Assembly (NCBI GenBank): GCA_012719855.1
Contig: JAAXZN010000050.1
Location: forward strand, 167,823 to 231,822
Direction: 5' to 3'
DNA: 64,000 bases
DNA from: Serratia liquefaciens
GTDB taxonomy: Bacteria > Pseudomonadota > Gammaproteobacteria > Enterobacterales > Enterobacteriaceae
Shown one piece after another: positions 25,419 through 32,317 of this stretch; position 1 is the first letter of the stretch, and the number at the start of each line of letters is the position of its first letter. The notes under the pieces were generated by a model. That model ran no database searches, was not told where the DNA came from, and saw nothing but the letters and a program-made list of their open reading frames with translations. The position numbers and the translations under genes are program-made.

Positions 25419-25496
25419 ATAAAGTTGATAAGCTACGTGACTGCGTAACCACTCTTATCACAATAGCCAGTAAAATTCGTAACGAAAAGCGCAATT

Positions 25497-25895
25497 TTAC
25501 GCGACTGCCAAAATTTCTGTTTTGTTGGTCCAGGCGTCCATCTCGAGTGTTGCGCCTGTCATTGCTAGGCATCCCTCTATAAAGCTCTCAGCCATCATCA
25601 GCTTTTGTCTTATATTTCCCTCTGAAACCTTCCATCTGCGGGCGATCTCCGATTTAGACACCCCATAGCGATAATGGAGCATGATTACGCCAAGCTCTTT
25701 CTCATCGCGAACTTTCTTCAGTCTACCTACTGCACCATCAACAATCAGACCGTCATTATCGCAGCATGAAGGTCTACTCTTGCTCGTATTCGCCAGTAGG
25801 CCTTTAAACCCTGCAGCAATCGGCGAGTAGTCTACGCCGCTATTATCTTTCGCCCACTGCCCCCAACGCTCTAATACCAACTGGATATCTCTCAT
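25497..25895 (-). CDS. Late antitermination protein Q-like
   Basis: 132 residues. N-terminus DIQLVLERWGQWAKDN and the HTH block YRYGVSKSEIARRWKVSEGNIRQKL match the phi80/P22-type antiterminator Q family. It should load on polymerase at the late promoter just downstream and allow passage through the late-operon terminators. Overlaps the RusA gene by 4 bp. Confidence 0.85.
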   Translation of the reverse strand: MRDIQLVLERWGQWAKDNSGVDYSPIAAGFKGLLANTSKSRPSCCDNDGLIVDGAVGRLKKVRDEKELGVIMLHYRYGVSKSEIARRWKVSEGNIRQKLMMAESFIEGCLAMTGATLEMDAWTNKTEILAVA

Positions 25896-26248
25896 ATAAT
25901 TTCCTTGATGATTATCTCGCCGGCATTACCCCAGCGTTTGGTTACGCGGACATCCCAAACGGCGCAATCCTCAGAGTAGATGGCGTCCATAAGGGCTTTT
26001 AATAGGTTGTCTGCATCTGGCTTCTGCTGATGCGGCTTACCGGCCATCTCAGCGCGTTTCTTCTTGCTCCAGCTATCTGGCATGGGTAATACAAACGTCA
26101 CGTGATAGCCGCTCTCAGGCAGCGAGATACGATGTAATCTCACCTCGTCGCAGAATGCCCGGTAGCGGAGAACTGGCGGGCGCTTGGCCCACCGGTCTTT
26201 TTGTGTTTGCCGCGGCTTCGGGATCGGGACTATGTTGTAACTCTTCAT
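25892..26248 (-). CDS. rusA: RusA family crossover junction endodeoxyribonuclease
   Basis: 118 residues from the ATG at 26248, which overlaps the upstream TGA (ATGA). Conserved acidic residues in KPDADNLLKALMDAIYSEDCAVWD and the opening IPIPKPRQTQKDRW are diagnostic of RusA Holliday-junction resolvases. It resolves branched DNA before packaging. Confidence 0.88.
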   Translation of the reverse strand: MKSYNIVPIPKPRQTQKDRWAKRPPVLRYRAFCDEVRLHRISLPESGYHVTFVLPMPDSWSKKKRAEMAGKPHQQKPDADNLLKALMDAIYSEDCAVWDVRVTKRWGNAGEIIIKEII

Positions 26249-27222
26249 CCCAATGCTCCCACGCCGTAGGAATATTCCATGAACTGGGCCAGTAAAACGG
26301 TCTGACAGCCGTGCTCTGCTTCCCACGCATCCGGGTTGTCATGTAGCTTGCGGTGACAGTCGCGGGCTAACGGGATTGTCTGGTAGTCGCTTGGCTTAGT
26401 TCCCATGCCGCCCAGGCCATGCCCGATAATGTGGTGCGGGTCATCAGCGCGGCGTCCGCAGCCACAACAACACATTTGCGCTTTAACCCAGCGAGTCCAT
26501 TTGCTGTCTTCGACGCGGGTCAGTTTAGGGCGCAGCATGAAAGCCTTCGGCGGCTCAGGGTCAACGGTGAAAACCTTAATCGCGGTCTTTGTTAAAATCT
26601 CGGTAGGTGCTGGCCCAACCACCATGTCTGATTCTTTTTTCTGGCCTGACACGAAAATAGGTTTCGGCAAGCCGAGTAATTGCGCTGATACGTCATTAGG
26701 GATTAAATCAACCACCCCGGAAATGGTCGCCCACATAACAAGCTCAGGAATTGTCAGTTGCCCTTCTGACTTGAGCCGCCACTTTGCGGTTTCAACAACC
26801 CAGCGCGCCATGTTCACGTTCGCTATTGCATCAAGCTTTGGCGATGTATGCCCGTCAGTCTTGTTGTCACAGCTCCAGCAGATACGCATAGCGGCATGAC
26901 CATAACGACGGGTTTCCAGTTGACGTGGTTGTTTATCTCCGCAGTACTGGCACCCCATGAAACGCGTTGCCCAGGCTTCCATCGAGTTGATGCCACCAGC
27001 AGCGTTGATAACCCGTTCATGCTGAAAGAATGGCTGCAGGCGCGGATCGTTCGCTATCTCATGCTCTACCTTCGGCAAAATCCCTTCAGGCAGGTCTTTC
27101 ATCTCGTCCGGCAGTGTTGATACCAGAACGCGGCCTGTCAGGTGTGAGAGCAGCTCACCACCAGCTTTGATCATCGCGATGCCCAGATCGCGCTGTACGT
27201 TAGATTTCACTATTGCTCTCAT
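26245..27222 (-). CDS. DUF968 protein with HNH-like zinc motif
   Basis: 325 residues from ATG at 27222 (AGGAG upstream, ATGA overlap with the replication gene). Two CxxC sites in the middle (CQYCGD, CWSCDN) and a C-terminal Cys/His cluster (CCCGCGRRADDPHHI..., CHRKLHDN) as in DUF968/YbcO-type putative nucleases. Probably acts in recombination or replication with RusA. Confidence 0.8.
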   Translation of the reverse strand: MRAIVKSNVQRDLGIAMIKAGGELLSHLTGRVLVSTLPDEMKDLPEGILPKVEHEIANDPRLQPFFQHERVINAAGGINSMEAWATRFMGCQYCGDKQPRQLETRRYGHAAMRICWSCDNKTDGHTSPKLDAIANVNMARWVVETAKWRLKSEGQLTIPELVMWATISGVVDLIPNDVSAQLLGLPKPIFVSGQKKESDMVVGPAPTEILTKTAIKVFTVDPEPPKAFMLRPKLTRVEDSKWTRWVKAQMCCCGCGRRADDPHHIIGHGLGGMGTKPSDYQTIPLARDCHRKLHDNPDAWEAEHGCQTVLLAQFMEYSYGVGALG

Positions 27223-28241
27223 GCCTGCGCTCCTGCCATTGCGTATGCTCGGGTTAAAATTGGACGCCACATCTGGCGGGCCTTACTTTCGTCAACATTG
27301 CCAAAGCCGTTTTTGCGTACCTGCTGCTGAGCACGTTTTTCCGCTGCGTTAGCTGGCATCGCTGCATCACGGATTAAGCGGTCAAAGGACTCATCAAAAT
27401 CTATTTCTGGAGCATCGCCAGCCGGGAGTTCCTGACGCTGTTGCTCTACTGCATCGGCCATAGCTGCTTTGCGAGTGCGCTGTACCTTCCAGGTGTTGGC
27501 CGCAGCCAAGTAGCCGCTGAAACGTACCGGGTCAAAAATCATCTTGGCACTCAGCATGTGCCCCATTTTTTGGTCGCCAAGCAGCAGGCTGGCACGGTGT
27601 TCTGCTACCAGCTTCAACTCATCCACGGTGTTTCCCTCCGCCAGGCGCTCTGTGATTTCTCTTAGGGTGTTAACCCGCTTCGGTGTCTTGCCGTTGATTT
27701 TCTCATTCAAAAAATCCAGCACTTCCCCAGCCATGCCCGATGTATCCGCCGCAGGTTGTTCACTCTGGGGGGCTACAGGGGGTTTTTCTTTTGGTTCAAT
27801 GACTGGTTCAAAAGAGTGACTGGTTCTGGTGCCATCAGGTGACATAGGGGGTGTGCTTTCTGACGGCATAGGGGGTGCCACCTGCTGACATACCCCTGTG
27901 CTTTTTGGCGGCATAGGGCTATGCTTTCTGACGGCACAGGGGGCTATGCTTTCTGACGGCACAGGGGTATCCAGCGTCAGGTAATACAGGTTAGAGGTGT
28001 TACCTTTGCCGTTGTTAACACCCAAACGGTTCTCTTTGGTGATTAATCCCATCTTAATCAACGCCTCAATGTGCGCCCTCACAGCGCTTTTGCTGCACTC
28101 GCAGTGGTCAGCGACATGCTGATAGGAAGGCCAGCATTCGCCCTTGTCGTTAGCGTTGTCGGCTATCTTGATCAGCACCAGCTTGCGCAGTGGGTTACCC
28201 ACTTTGATGCTCATAGCCTGCGCCATCAGGTTCATGCTCAT
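27219..28241 (-). CDS. Replication initiator, lambda O-like
   Basis: 340 residues. N-terminal winged helix (about 20-75: CWPSYQHVADHCECSKSAVRAHIE...) as in phage replication proteins of the HTH_36 type. Residues about 90-135 are a Pro/Ser-rich linker whose DNA consists of iterons (27,827-27,969), so the origin lies inside the gene. C-terminal domain is helical. No helicase or DnaC-like loader gene is found next to it. The start overlaps the upstream stop by 4 bp. Confidence 0.75.
   Translation of the reverse strand: MSMNLMAQAMSIKVGNPLRKLVLIKIADNANDKGECWPSYQHVADHCECSKSAVRAHIEALIKMGLITKENRLGVNNGKGNTSNLYYLTLDTPVPSESIAPCAVRKHSPMPPKSTGVCQQVAPPMPSESTPPMSPDGTRTSHSFEPVIEPKEKPPVAPQSEQPAADTSGMAGEVLDFLNEKINGKTPKRVNTLREITERLAEGNTVDELKLVAEHRASLLLGDQKMGHMLSAKMIFDPVRFSGYLAAANTWKVQRTRKAAMADAVEQQRQELPAGDAPEIDFDESFDRLIRDAAMPANAAEKRAQQQVRKNGFGNVDESKARQMWRPILTRAYAMAGAQA
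27827..27969. repeat. Replication origin iterons inside the initiator gene
   Basis: Plus-strand consensus TGCTTTCTGACGGCAYAGGG. Clear copies start at 27854, 27899, 27922 and 27947, with weaker copies at about 27829 and 27876. Two adjacent near-identical copies are 25 bp apart, not a multiple of three, so the DNA and not the protein sequence is conserved. Confidence 0.7.
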
Positions 28242-28420
28242 ACTTCGACTCGCTTAAATTTCTCTTTAAATCGCTCAAGTGGCTGCATGCATTCATACGG
28301 GTAGCCCTCTCGCATAAAAATCACCTGTTGCTCAGCCCGATCCCACCGAATGACGGTCACGCGTTTACCGTGGTCATCAAAGTATTTCCGGTTTAATGGC
28401 ACAGAGTGATTAGTTGTCAT
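28238..28420 (-). CDS. DUF4222 small phage protein
   Basis: 60 residues. The pattern Y-F-D-D-H-G-K-R-V-T-V-I then F-M-R-E-G-Y-x-Y-x-C-M-Q-P-L-E-R-F matches DUF4222 proteins near lambdoid replication genes. Overlaps both neighbours by a few bases. Function unknown. Confidence 0.75.
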   Translation of the reverse strand: MTTNHSVPLNRKYFDDHGKRVTVIRWDRAEQQVIFMREGYPYECMQPLERFKEKFKRVEV

Positions 28421-29150
28421 GGAGTTCTTTCATCTCGAAACGACCGAGGCGCGGGTGGTACCAGTATTTGCTTCTGCAGGCCCGCGTGGACGTCTTACGA
28501 ACCTCGCTGAGTGCAGATAGAAAGTCATCCTCTTTGGCTACCGTCGCGTTCGTCAGGATGCCGCCAGGAGCGTTAAAGGGGATTTTCTTGCTGGGAACAT
28601 GAAATGAGCAGATCAGCGCACGAACCTTGCTATCAGACAGCCCAGACAAAGCCACCAAGTTGCGCACCGTCTGCCAGCCAGGTGGTATAGCGCCGGTTGA
28701 AATTTCTTCTATCTGCTGAGTTACGCCATTAACCTGCTGCTGCAACGCCTGCATCTGGCGTTGCTGTTGCGCAGCGTTCGTAGCCATGGCGGCTATCATT
28801 TCCATTTCAGATAGAGCAGATGGGGCTTGCACTGCGTCAAACGTGCGGATCACCTTCAGGTTGAAAGTCGCGCTAATCCACATGGCGTACGAATAAACGA
28901 GCTCTTTGCAGGCATAGCTGCCCTGCTCTAACCCGCCACGAATAACGTTAATTGGCTGATTTTCAATCGAGGGAGGAATTCCCCCCTCGGTCAAAAGGCG
29001 CACCAACTCCTGCGTTTGCTGCGTCGCAAACCAATATTTCGGCTTATGTCTTTCTTCGCCACCAGCAGCACGATGCAAGTCATTCAGGCAGTAACGCCCT
29101 ACGGCATCTTGACGAATGGCGGTCTTTTCAATCACAATCAGGTTGTTCAT
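28410..29150 (-). CDS. KilA-N domain protein
   Basis: 246 residues. The N-terminal 105 form a KilA-N domain (RYCLNDLHRAAGG, KPKYWFA, GSYACKELVYSYAMWIS). Residues about 125-155 are a Gln-rich coiled coil, followed by a C-terminal DNA-binding-like part. KilA-N proteins act as phage regulators or antirepressors. Located between cII and replication genes. Confidence 0.8.
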   Translation of the reverse strand: MNNLIVIEKTAIRQDAVGRYCLNDLHRAAGGEERHKPKYWFATQQTQELVRLLTEGGIPPSIENQPINVIRGGLEQGSYACKELVYSYAMWISATFNLKVIRTFDAVQAPSALSEMEMIAAMATNAAQQQRQMQALQQQVNGVTQQIEEISTGAIPPGWQTVRNLVALSGLSDSKVRALICSFHVPSKKIPFNAPGGILTNATVAKEDDFLSALSEVRKTSTRACRSKYWYHPRLGRFEMKELHDN

Positions 29151-29164
29151 AGCAGAACTCCAAA

Positions 29165-29437
29165 TCAGATTAGTGAAGGCCGTGCAGCTGTAACTGCTCG
29201 GCTTTTTGCTTTCTTACCCGCCTTCTCTGGCTTTTCTTCCTTCGTACAACTCGCAAGCGCAAACTGCCTGGCACGGGTGAGGCAGTCGTCGAATGCCATC
29301 CCCTTCCGGCTTGCCTGCGACATACGGCGATAGTGATCAGATCCATGATTTGCCCCCCCCTGAGCGACTGCCTCGCTGAACCCTTCAGCCACCAGCTGCC
29401 GCTTGATGTTGTCGTAAACAAAAGTGTCCCAGGCCAT
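29165..29437 (-). CDS. Uncharacterised early phage protein, 90 aa
   Basis: Helical, with a Lys-rich C-terminal tail (EEKPEKAGKKAKSRA), hinting at nucleic-acid contact. Adjacent to the cII-like gene with no gap, so in the same pR transcript. No named family recognised. Confidence 0.55.
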   Translation of the reverse strand: MAWDTFVYDNIKRQLVAEGFSEAVAQGGANHGSDHYRRMSQASRKGMAFDDCLTRARQFALASCTKEEKPEKAGKKAKSRAVTAARPSLI

Positions 29438-29761
29438 TTAGTCCCACCCTAGCGGCCCCGGTCGGCTGCGCTCAGCTTTCAATCCGATATCAGCCAATGT
29501 TTCGACCGACGCCAAATAATCCCGAGAAACCAAAACCGCTTCAGGAGGTGCTGCCTGAATTCCCAGGAATGCCAGCTCCTTCGCCATCGCTGCAAAATGC
29601 CCCTCACCTTTACGGCGACTTGCAGTCGACTCACTGATACCTAAGTGCTCCGCGTAAGCCTTTTGCCCTACCGATGCAAGCCGGTTGAGTAATACACCTT
29701 CAATCTCAACTGCATTGATAATTGGCGGCTCTAACTTTCGTGCTATTGCATTGTTTTCCAT
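29438..29761 (-). CDS. CII-like transcriptional activator
   Basis: 107 residues from the ATG at 29761 (GAGGG upstream). The block VGQKAYAEHLGISESTASRRKGEG is the CII helix-turn-helix, and the gene follows cro as in lambdoid phages. It should activate repressor and integrase establishment promoters on entry. Confidence 0.75.
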   Translation of the reverse strand: MENNAIARKLEPPIINAVEIEGVLLNRLASVGQKAYAEHLGISESTASRRKGEGHFAAMAKELAFLGIQAAPPEAVLVSRDYLASVETLADIGLKAERSRPGPLGWD

Positions 29762-29775
29762 TGATAATTCCCTCA

Positions 29776-29988
29776 TCAGCTCGCATCCAGCAGATCGGCC
29801 AGGTCAGGACGAATCTCAACAGCTTTAACCTGCCCGCCAGTGGCATTAACTATTGGCTTTACGTAACGTGCATCAATGCCGCCGCCGTGAAGCCAGCGCC
29901 AAACTGTTGGCTGTTTCACACCACAAAGAGATGCGAGTTTTTGCTGGCTTCCAACGATGCTTACTGCCTTTTGAATAGCTTCGTTCAT
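29776..29988 (-). CDS. Cro-like repressor (YdaS/Cro type)
   Basis: 70 residues from the ATG at 29988 with AAGGA upstream; the frame's first codon is a GTG just before it. HTH in SQQKLASLCGVKQPTVWRWL. First gene of the pR transcript, divergent from cI, with operators between them. Confidence 0.8.
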   Translation of the reverse strand: MNEAIQKAVSIVGSQQKLASLCGVKQPTVWRWLHGGGIDARYVKPIVNATGGQVKAVEIRPDLADLLDAS

Positions 29989-30020
29989 CACTTAATCCTT
30001 AAACGTATTAATCATCACGG

Positions 30021-30049
30021 ATAATAGCAATGAGTATTTTAATTAGCAA
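30021..30049 (-). promoter_or_regulatory. pR promoter for cro
   Basis: Minus strand TTGCTA, 17 bp, TATTAT. The same boxes and spacing occur at pL. The operator at 30023-30038 covers the -10 and spacer. Confidence 0.65.
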
Positions 30050-30087
30050 TAGCAATTCGAATTTGACGCTTAATACGCACGGCTATA
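30023..30087. promoter_or_regulatory. OR operator cluster, three sites
   Basis: Sites of 16 bp: AATAGCAATGAGTATT at 30023-30038, AATAGCAATTCGAATT at 30048-30063 (13 of 16) and, in the other direction, AATACGCACGGCTATA at 30072-30087 (12 of 16). They match the OL sites and cover pR and the region in front of cI. Confidence 0.6.
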
Positions 30088-30089
30088 AA
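30063..30089 (+). promoter_or_regulatory. Candidate pRM promoter for cI
   Basis: TTGACG and TATAAA boxes, only 15 bp apart. The start point would fall close to the ATG at 30099, giving a leaderless or nearly leaderless message, as for lambda cI. Weak evidence because of the short spacing. Confidence 0.35.
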
Positions 30090-30098
30090 TTCGCTGGT

Positions 30099-30692
30099 AT
30101 GAAAACGACACTTGCAGAACGCCTTAACCAGGCGATGGCCTTTCGTGACAACATGACTCAGGCAGCACTTGCTGAGGCATCTGGCGTTGCACAACCTACG
30201 ATTTGGCGATTGACGAAAGGGAAGGCAAAAACATCAGGTAAGTTGGTAGACATTGCGAACGCTCTTGGCGTAAATGTCGATTGGCTGGCTAACGGCGTTG
30301 GTGAGATGACCGGCACTGATAACCTTCCTTCACCAAGGCTTGATCGTTCGAGCCAGATACCGGTATGGGATGAAAATGGTGAAACGGATGACTTTGTTAT
30401 CTCGCCAAAAGGGAAGCCACTCCCGTCGTGGAAGGCTTATATTCTGAAGCGAAACAGTGGCTGTTCTGAAGCTCCGGCAGGTTCTATTGTTATTGCTGAC
30501 TCCAACATCGCTCCAGGCACAGGTGATTTAGTTCTAGCTAAAGTGAATAACTCGGTATCAGCCTATCGCTTCCTGGATGGTGGTGCTTTCGGCTTCTTAT
30601 CCGTGGATGATTCTCGCGTGCCGCTCATCGAATTAACGCCAGATTCATTGATAGGAGTCGTGGTTTTACTACTCCGTGACTTCAGGATGTAA
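30099..30692 (+). CDS. CI-type prophage repressor with degenerate S24 domain
   Basis: 197 residues from the ATG at 30099; a frame open from 30030 crosses operators and is unlikely to be translated. N-terminal XRE helix-turn-helix (MTQAALAEASGVAQPTIWRL) and C-terminal S24-like fold. A serine is present in KRNSGCSEAP, but where active CI/LexA proteins have the catalytic lysine the alignment gives VSAYRFL, so autocleavage is doubtful. It keeps pR and pL closed in the lysogen. Confidence 0.8.
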   Translation: MKTTLAERLNQAMAFRDNMTQAALAEASGVAQPTIWRLTKGKAKTSGKLVDIANALGVNVDWLANGVGEMTGTDNLPSPRLDRSSQIPVWDENGETDDFVISPKGKPLPSWKAYILKRNSGCSEAPAGSIVIADSNIAPGTGDLVLAKVNNSVSAYRFLDGGAFGFLSVDDSRVPLIELTPDSLIGVVVLLLRDFRM

Positions 30693-30766
30693 TTACTAAG
30701 ACCCTGCTCAGGCAGGGTTTCTGCTTTATAGACCCCCGCAGAACTACGCACCAACATCTCAACCAT
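30563..30766 (-). CDS. Possible LexA-controlled small protein antisense to cI
   Basis: 67 residues from an ATG at 30766 preceded by GGGGGA. The frame lies largely opposite the 3' end of cI. Basic Ser/Lys-rich C-terminus (KKPKAPPSRKR). It is directly downstream of a LexA box with promoter elements, the main reason to list it. It might be a small antirepressor, or only the transcript may matter. It may also be a chance ORF. Confidence 0.3.
   Translation of the reverse strand: MVEMLVRSSAGVYKAETLPEQGLSNYILKSRSSKTTTPINESGVNSMSGTRESSTDKKPKAPPSRKR
30700..30724 (+). terminator. Terminator after cI
   Basis: ACCCTGC / GCAGGGT stem with a short loop followed by TTTCTGCTTT, 8 bp after the cI stop. The T-tract is imperfect, so strength is uncertain. 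Confidence 0.5.
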
Positions 30767-30804
30767 ACTTCCCCCGAGATCAAAAAAAGCTGCCAAGCCA
30801 AAAA

Positions 30805-30824
30805 TACTGTTTATATATACAGTT
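30805..30824. promoter_or_regulatory. LexA (SOS) box overlapping a minus-strand promoter
   Basis: CTGT TTATATAT ACAG fits the CTGT-N8-ACAG consensus with AT-rich core. On the minus strand TTAATT, 17 bp, TATAAA overlaps it, so LexA would block a transcript running toward cI from the far side. Confidence 0.7.
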
Positions 30825-30952
30825 ATTTTTATAATTAACTCTTTTTAAAAGAAAATCAATCCATTTAGCCCTGCCATCCTCCCCACAAAACATCGCATAC
30901 GAATCCTCAATACCAATTTTTATCAACTAAATTCACTTTCCAAACAACGAAT

Positions 30953-31014
30953 TATACCCATTGCTATTGATTTACTACCAATACCTATTGCTATTAAAAA
31001 TACTCATAGCTATT
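30953..31014. promoter_or_regulatory. OL operator cluster, three sites
   Basis: Sites of 16 bp: TATACCCATTGCTATT (30953-30968), AATACCTATTGCTATT (30980-30995) and AATACTCATAGCTATT (30999-31014). These are the reverse complement orientation of the OR motif next to cro. The AT-rich stretch 30,825-30,950 before it shows no gene. Confidence 0.65.
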
Positions 31015-31016
31015 AT
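30988..31016 (+). promoter_or_regulatory. pL promoter for the accessory/int operon
   Basis: TTGCTA, 17 bp, TATTAT, the same boxes as pR, interleaved with OL sites two and three. Drives the rightward chain from 31,198. The 31,023-31,197 leader contains a small GC hairpin (about 31,153-31,171) and no gene. Confidence 0.65.
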
Positions 31017-31197
31017 TCACTTCATCGACAGCAACAACGTCACCGGCAGGAAGCCAAACAGGTAAGACGCCCAGGGGTGAGCGATGTAATCACTCCCCGG
31101 CCCCGAGAGGGATCGACCGGAGACGTTCTTTAGGGAAAGAGTGAACTTATAAAGCGTCCTGCGGGGCGCTTCATTAAGACCACTGAGGAGTAAGGCG

Positions 31198-31356
31198 ATG
31201 AACACAACTCACGACATGGGCAACAACGAAACAGTAAAAACCGGCGTTTTCCCGAACGGCGACGGCACGTTTACAGCGATGACATTCACCAAGAGCCGCG
31301 ATTTCAAAACAGCAGTTGGCGCACAGCGCTGGCTTGCACGCCAGATGGCCGACTAA
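31198..31356 (+). CDS. DUF1391 (YdfA-like) small phage protein
   Basis: 52 residues, too short for most gene finders. ATG preceded by GAGGAG. The blocks DMGNNETVKTGVFPNGDGTF and FTKSRDFKTAVGAQRWLAR match the DUF1391 family (E. coli Qin prophage YdfA). First gene of the pL transcript. Function unknown. Confidence 0.8.
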   Translation: MNTTHDMGNNETVKTGVFPNGDGTFTAMTFTKSRDFKTAVGAQRWLARQMAD

Positions 31357-31375
31357 CACAGCAGAGGGTTACACG

Positions 31376-31555
31376 ATGGCACTTGAATTCACGATTTTGG
31401 CTGGTAAGCCTGATGACGACGATGGGCGCTACTGCGAGAACATTAAGTTCTGTGACAGTGCCGACAGCCTTGAGGCTGCTCAGAAAATCGTTTCGGATAA
31501 CAAGCTTTACACATATCCGATTTGCCGGATTGAAGTAACCGGATTTTGTAGCTAA
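31376..31555 (+). CDS. Uncharacterised small phage protein, 59 aa
   Basis: Starts at the ATG at 31376 with GAGGG upstream, 20 bp after the DUF1391 stop. Acidic N-terminus (KPDDDDG) with three cysteines further on. No family recognised; the tight spacing supports it as real. Confidence 0.55.
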   Translation: MALEFTILAGKPDDDDGRYCENIKFCDSADSLEAAQKIVSDNKLYTYPICRIEVTGFCS

Positions 31556-31591
31556 CACCCACCGCGCCCTGCGGGGCGCACTGAGGCAATC

Positions 31592-31678
31592 ATGACCTTT
31601 AATCAAATCGTCTGGCTGGGCGTGGTTGTCATCTGCGTCGCGTTCTGGTCGGTAATTGGCATTCTCATCGCCGGGTAA
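31592..31678 (+). CDS. 28-aa single-pass membrane peptide
   Basis: ATG with GAGG 6-7 bp upstream. The peptide is essentially one membrane helix (IVWLGVVVICVAFWSVIGIL). It lies in the pL transcript after a GC hairpin (31,564-31,579). Small membrane peptides in this position can be toxins or envelope modulators; nothing more can be said. Confidence 0.5.
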   Translation: MTFNQIVWLGVVVICVAFWSVIGILIAG

Positions 31679-31696
31679 TACCGGCGTCTCACTTAT

Positions 31697-31766
31697 CTGG
31701 TGGCGTATCGTTCCGGTTCTAATTTTAACCTAAACAGTATAAATCCCCGGTTCGATGCGCCACCAG
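31697..31766. repeat. 14-bp fold-back structure
   Basis: CTGGTGGCGTATCG pairs with CGATGCGCCACCAG (13 Watson-Crick pairs and one wobble) across a 42-nt loop. No T-run follows. The 31,679-31,959 stretch has no gene; it holds this structure and a terminator. Confidence 0.6.
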
Positions 31767-31819
31767 GTGCGTGAGTCATCACAAGCCTGCTCAGTACCCC
31801 TTCCCTTGTTACATCCTTT

Positions 31820-31844
31820 GCCCCGCTCACCGGGGCTCTTTTTT
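31820..31844 (+). terminator. Intrinsic terminator within the pL operon
   Basis: GCCCCG / CGGGGC stem, 5-nt loop, then TCTTTTTT. It separates the first three small genes from the rest of the operon, so downstream genes need readthrough or another promoter. Confidence 0.85.
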
Positions 31845-31959
31845 ACATCAATAAAGGCCACTGCCCTGCTCCAGAGTGCTGGAACCGTAGGGAAACCGAG
31901 CGCGCGCATCAACTCAGGCAGTGCCTTTATCCATGTAATTTTCTTTGAGAGGACATGTC

Positions 31960-32178
31960 ATGCATACCATTGCCCAGATCACCTGTGAGCACTGCAGAAA
32001 GCAGCGCGAAAGAACAGAGTGCAAATTTGTGACCGTTCAGCGTTGGGAAGGCGGCAGATATAAAAACATGAGCATTCTGGTGTGTACAGACACCTGCTCC
32101 AGCTTCTATATCACACGCAACAACATTAAAACCCTGCAGCGCCGCCTGCACACAATGCAGCGGAGGCCAGCATGGTAA
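31960..32178 (+). CDS. Small zinc-ribbon-like phage protein, 72 aa
   Basis: Start at ATG 31960 with GAGAGG upstream. CEHC near the N-terminus and CTDTC later form a possible four-cysteine zinc site; the C-terminus is basic. First gene after the terminator at 31,820. Overlaps the next gene by 7 bp. Confidence 0.55.
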   Translation: MHTIAQITCEHCRKQRERTECKFVTVQRWEGGRYKNMSILVCTDTCSSFYITRNNIKTLQRRLHTMQRRPAW

Positions 32179-32315
32179 CGCTCAACGCTCGCATCCAGCA
32201 TAAATATGACCTCACCGGGGGCGATTTCGCCCCTAAACGCCACCACGGCAAACACCTCTTTTACCTTCTCATTTTTACCTTGTGCTTGCTCACCGCTGGC
32301 GCTGTTTGGAGTTAA
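32172..32315 (+). CDS. Small membrane protein, 47 aa
   Basis: ATG preceded by GGAGG. A basic N-terminal half is followed by one hydrophobic helix (LFYLLIFTLCLLTAGAVW). Overlapping start and a stop 2 bp before the next ATG place it firmly in the operon. Function unknown. Confidence 0.6.
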   Translation: MVTLNARIQHKYDLTGGDFAPKRHHGKHLFYLLIFTLCLLTAGAVWS

Positions 32316-32317
32316 TC

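Noticed and set aside
25425..25496. Exact late promoter pR'
   Set aside because: Several weak -10-like sequences occur between Q and the terminator, but none has a convincing -35 at the right distance.
30030..30098. 23-codon N-terminal extension of the CI repressor
   Set aside because: It spans operator sites and lies upstream of the likely promoter start; the ATG at 30099 gives the usual repressor N-terminus.
31697..31766. tRNA or tRNA pseudogene
   Set aside because: The ends resemble an acceptor stem and a TTCGA loop occurs, but there is no T stem and no D or anticodon arm. Kept as a fold-back structure.
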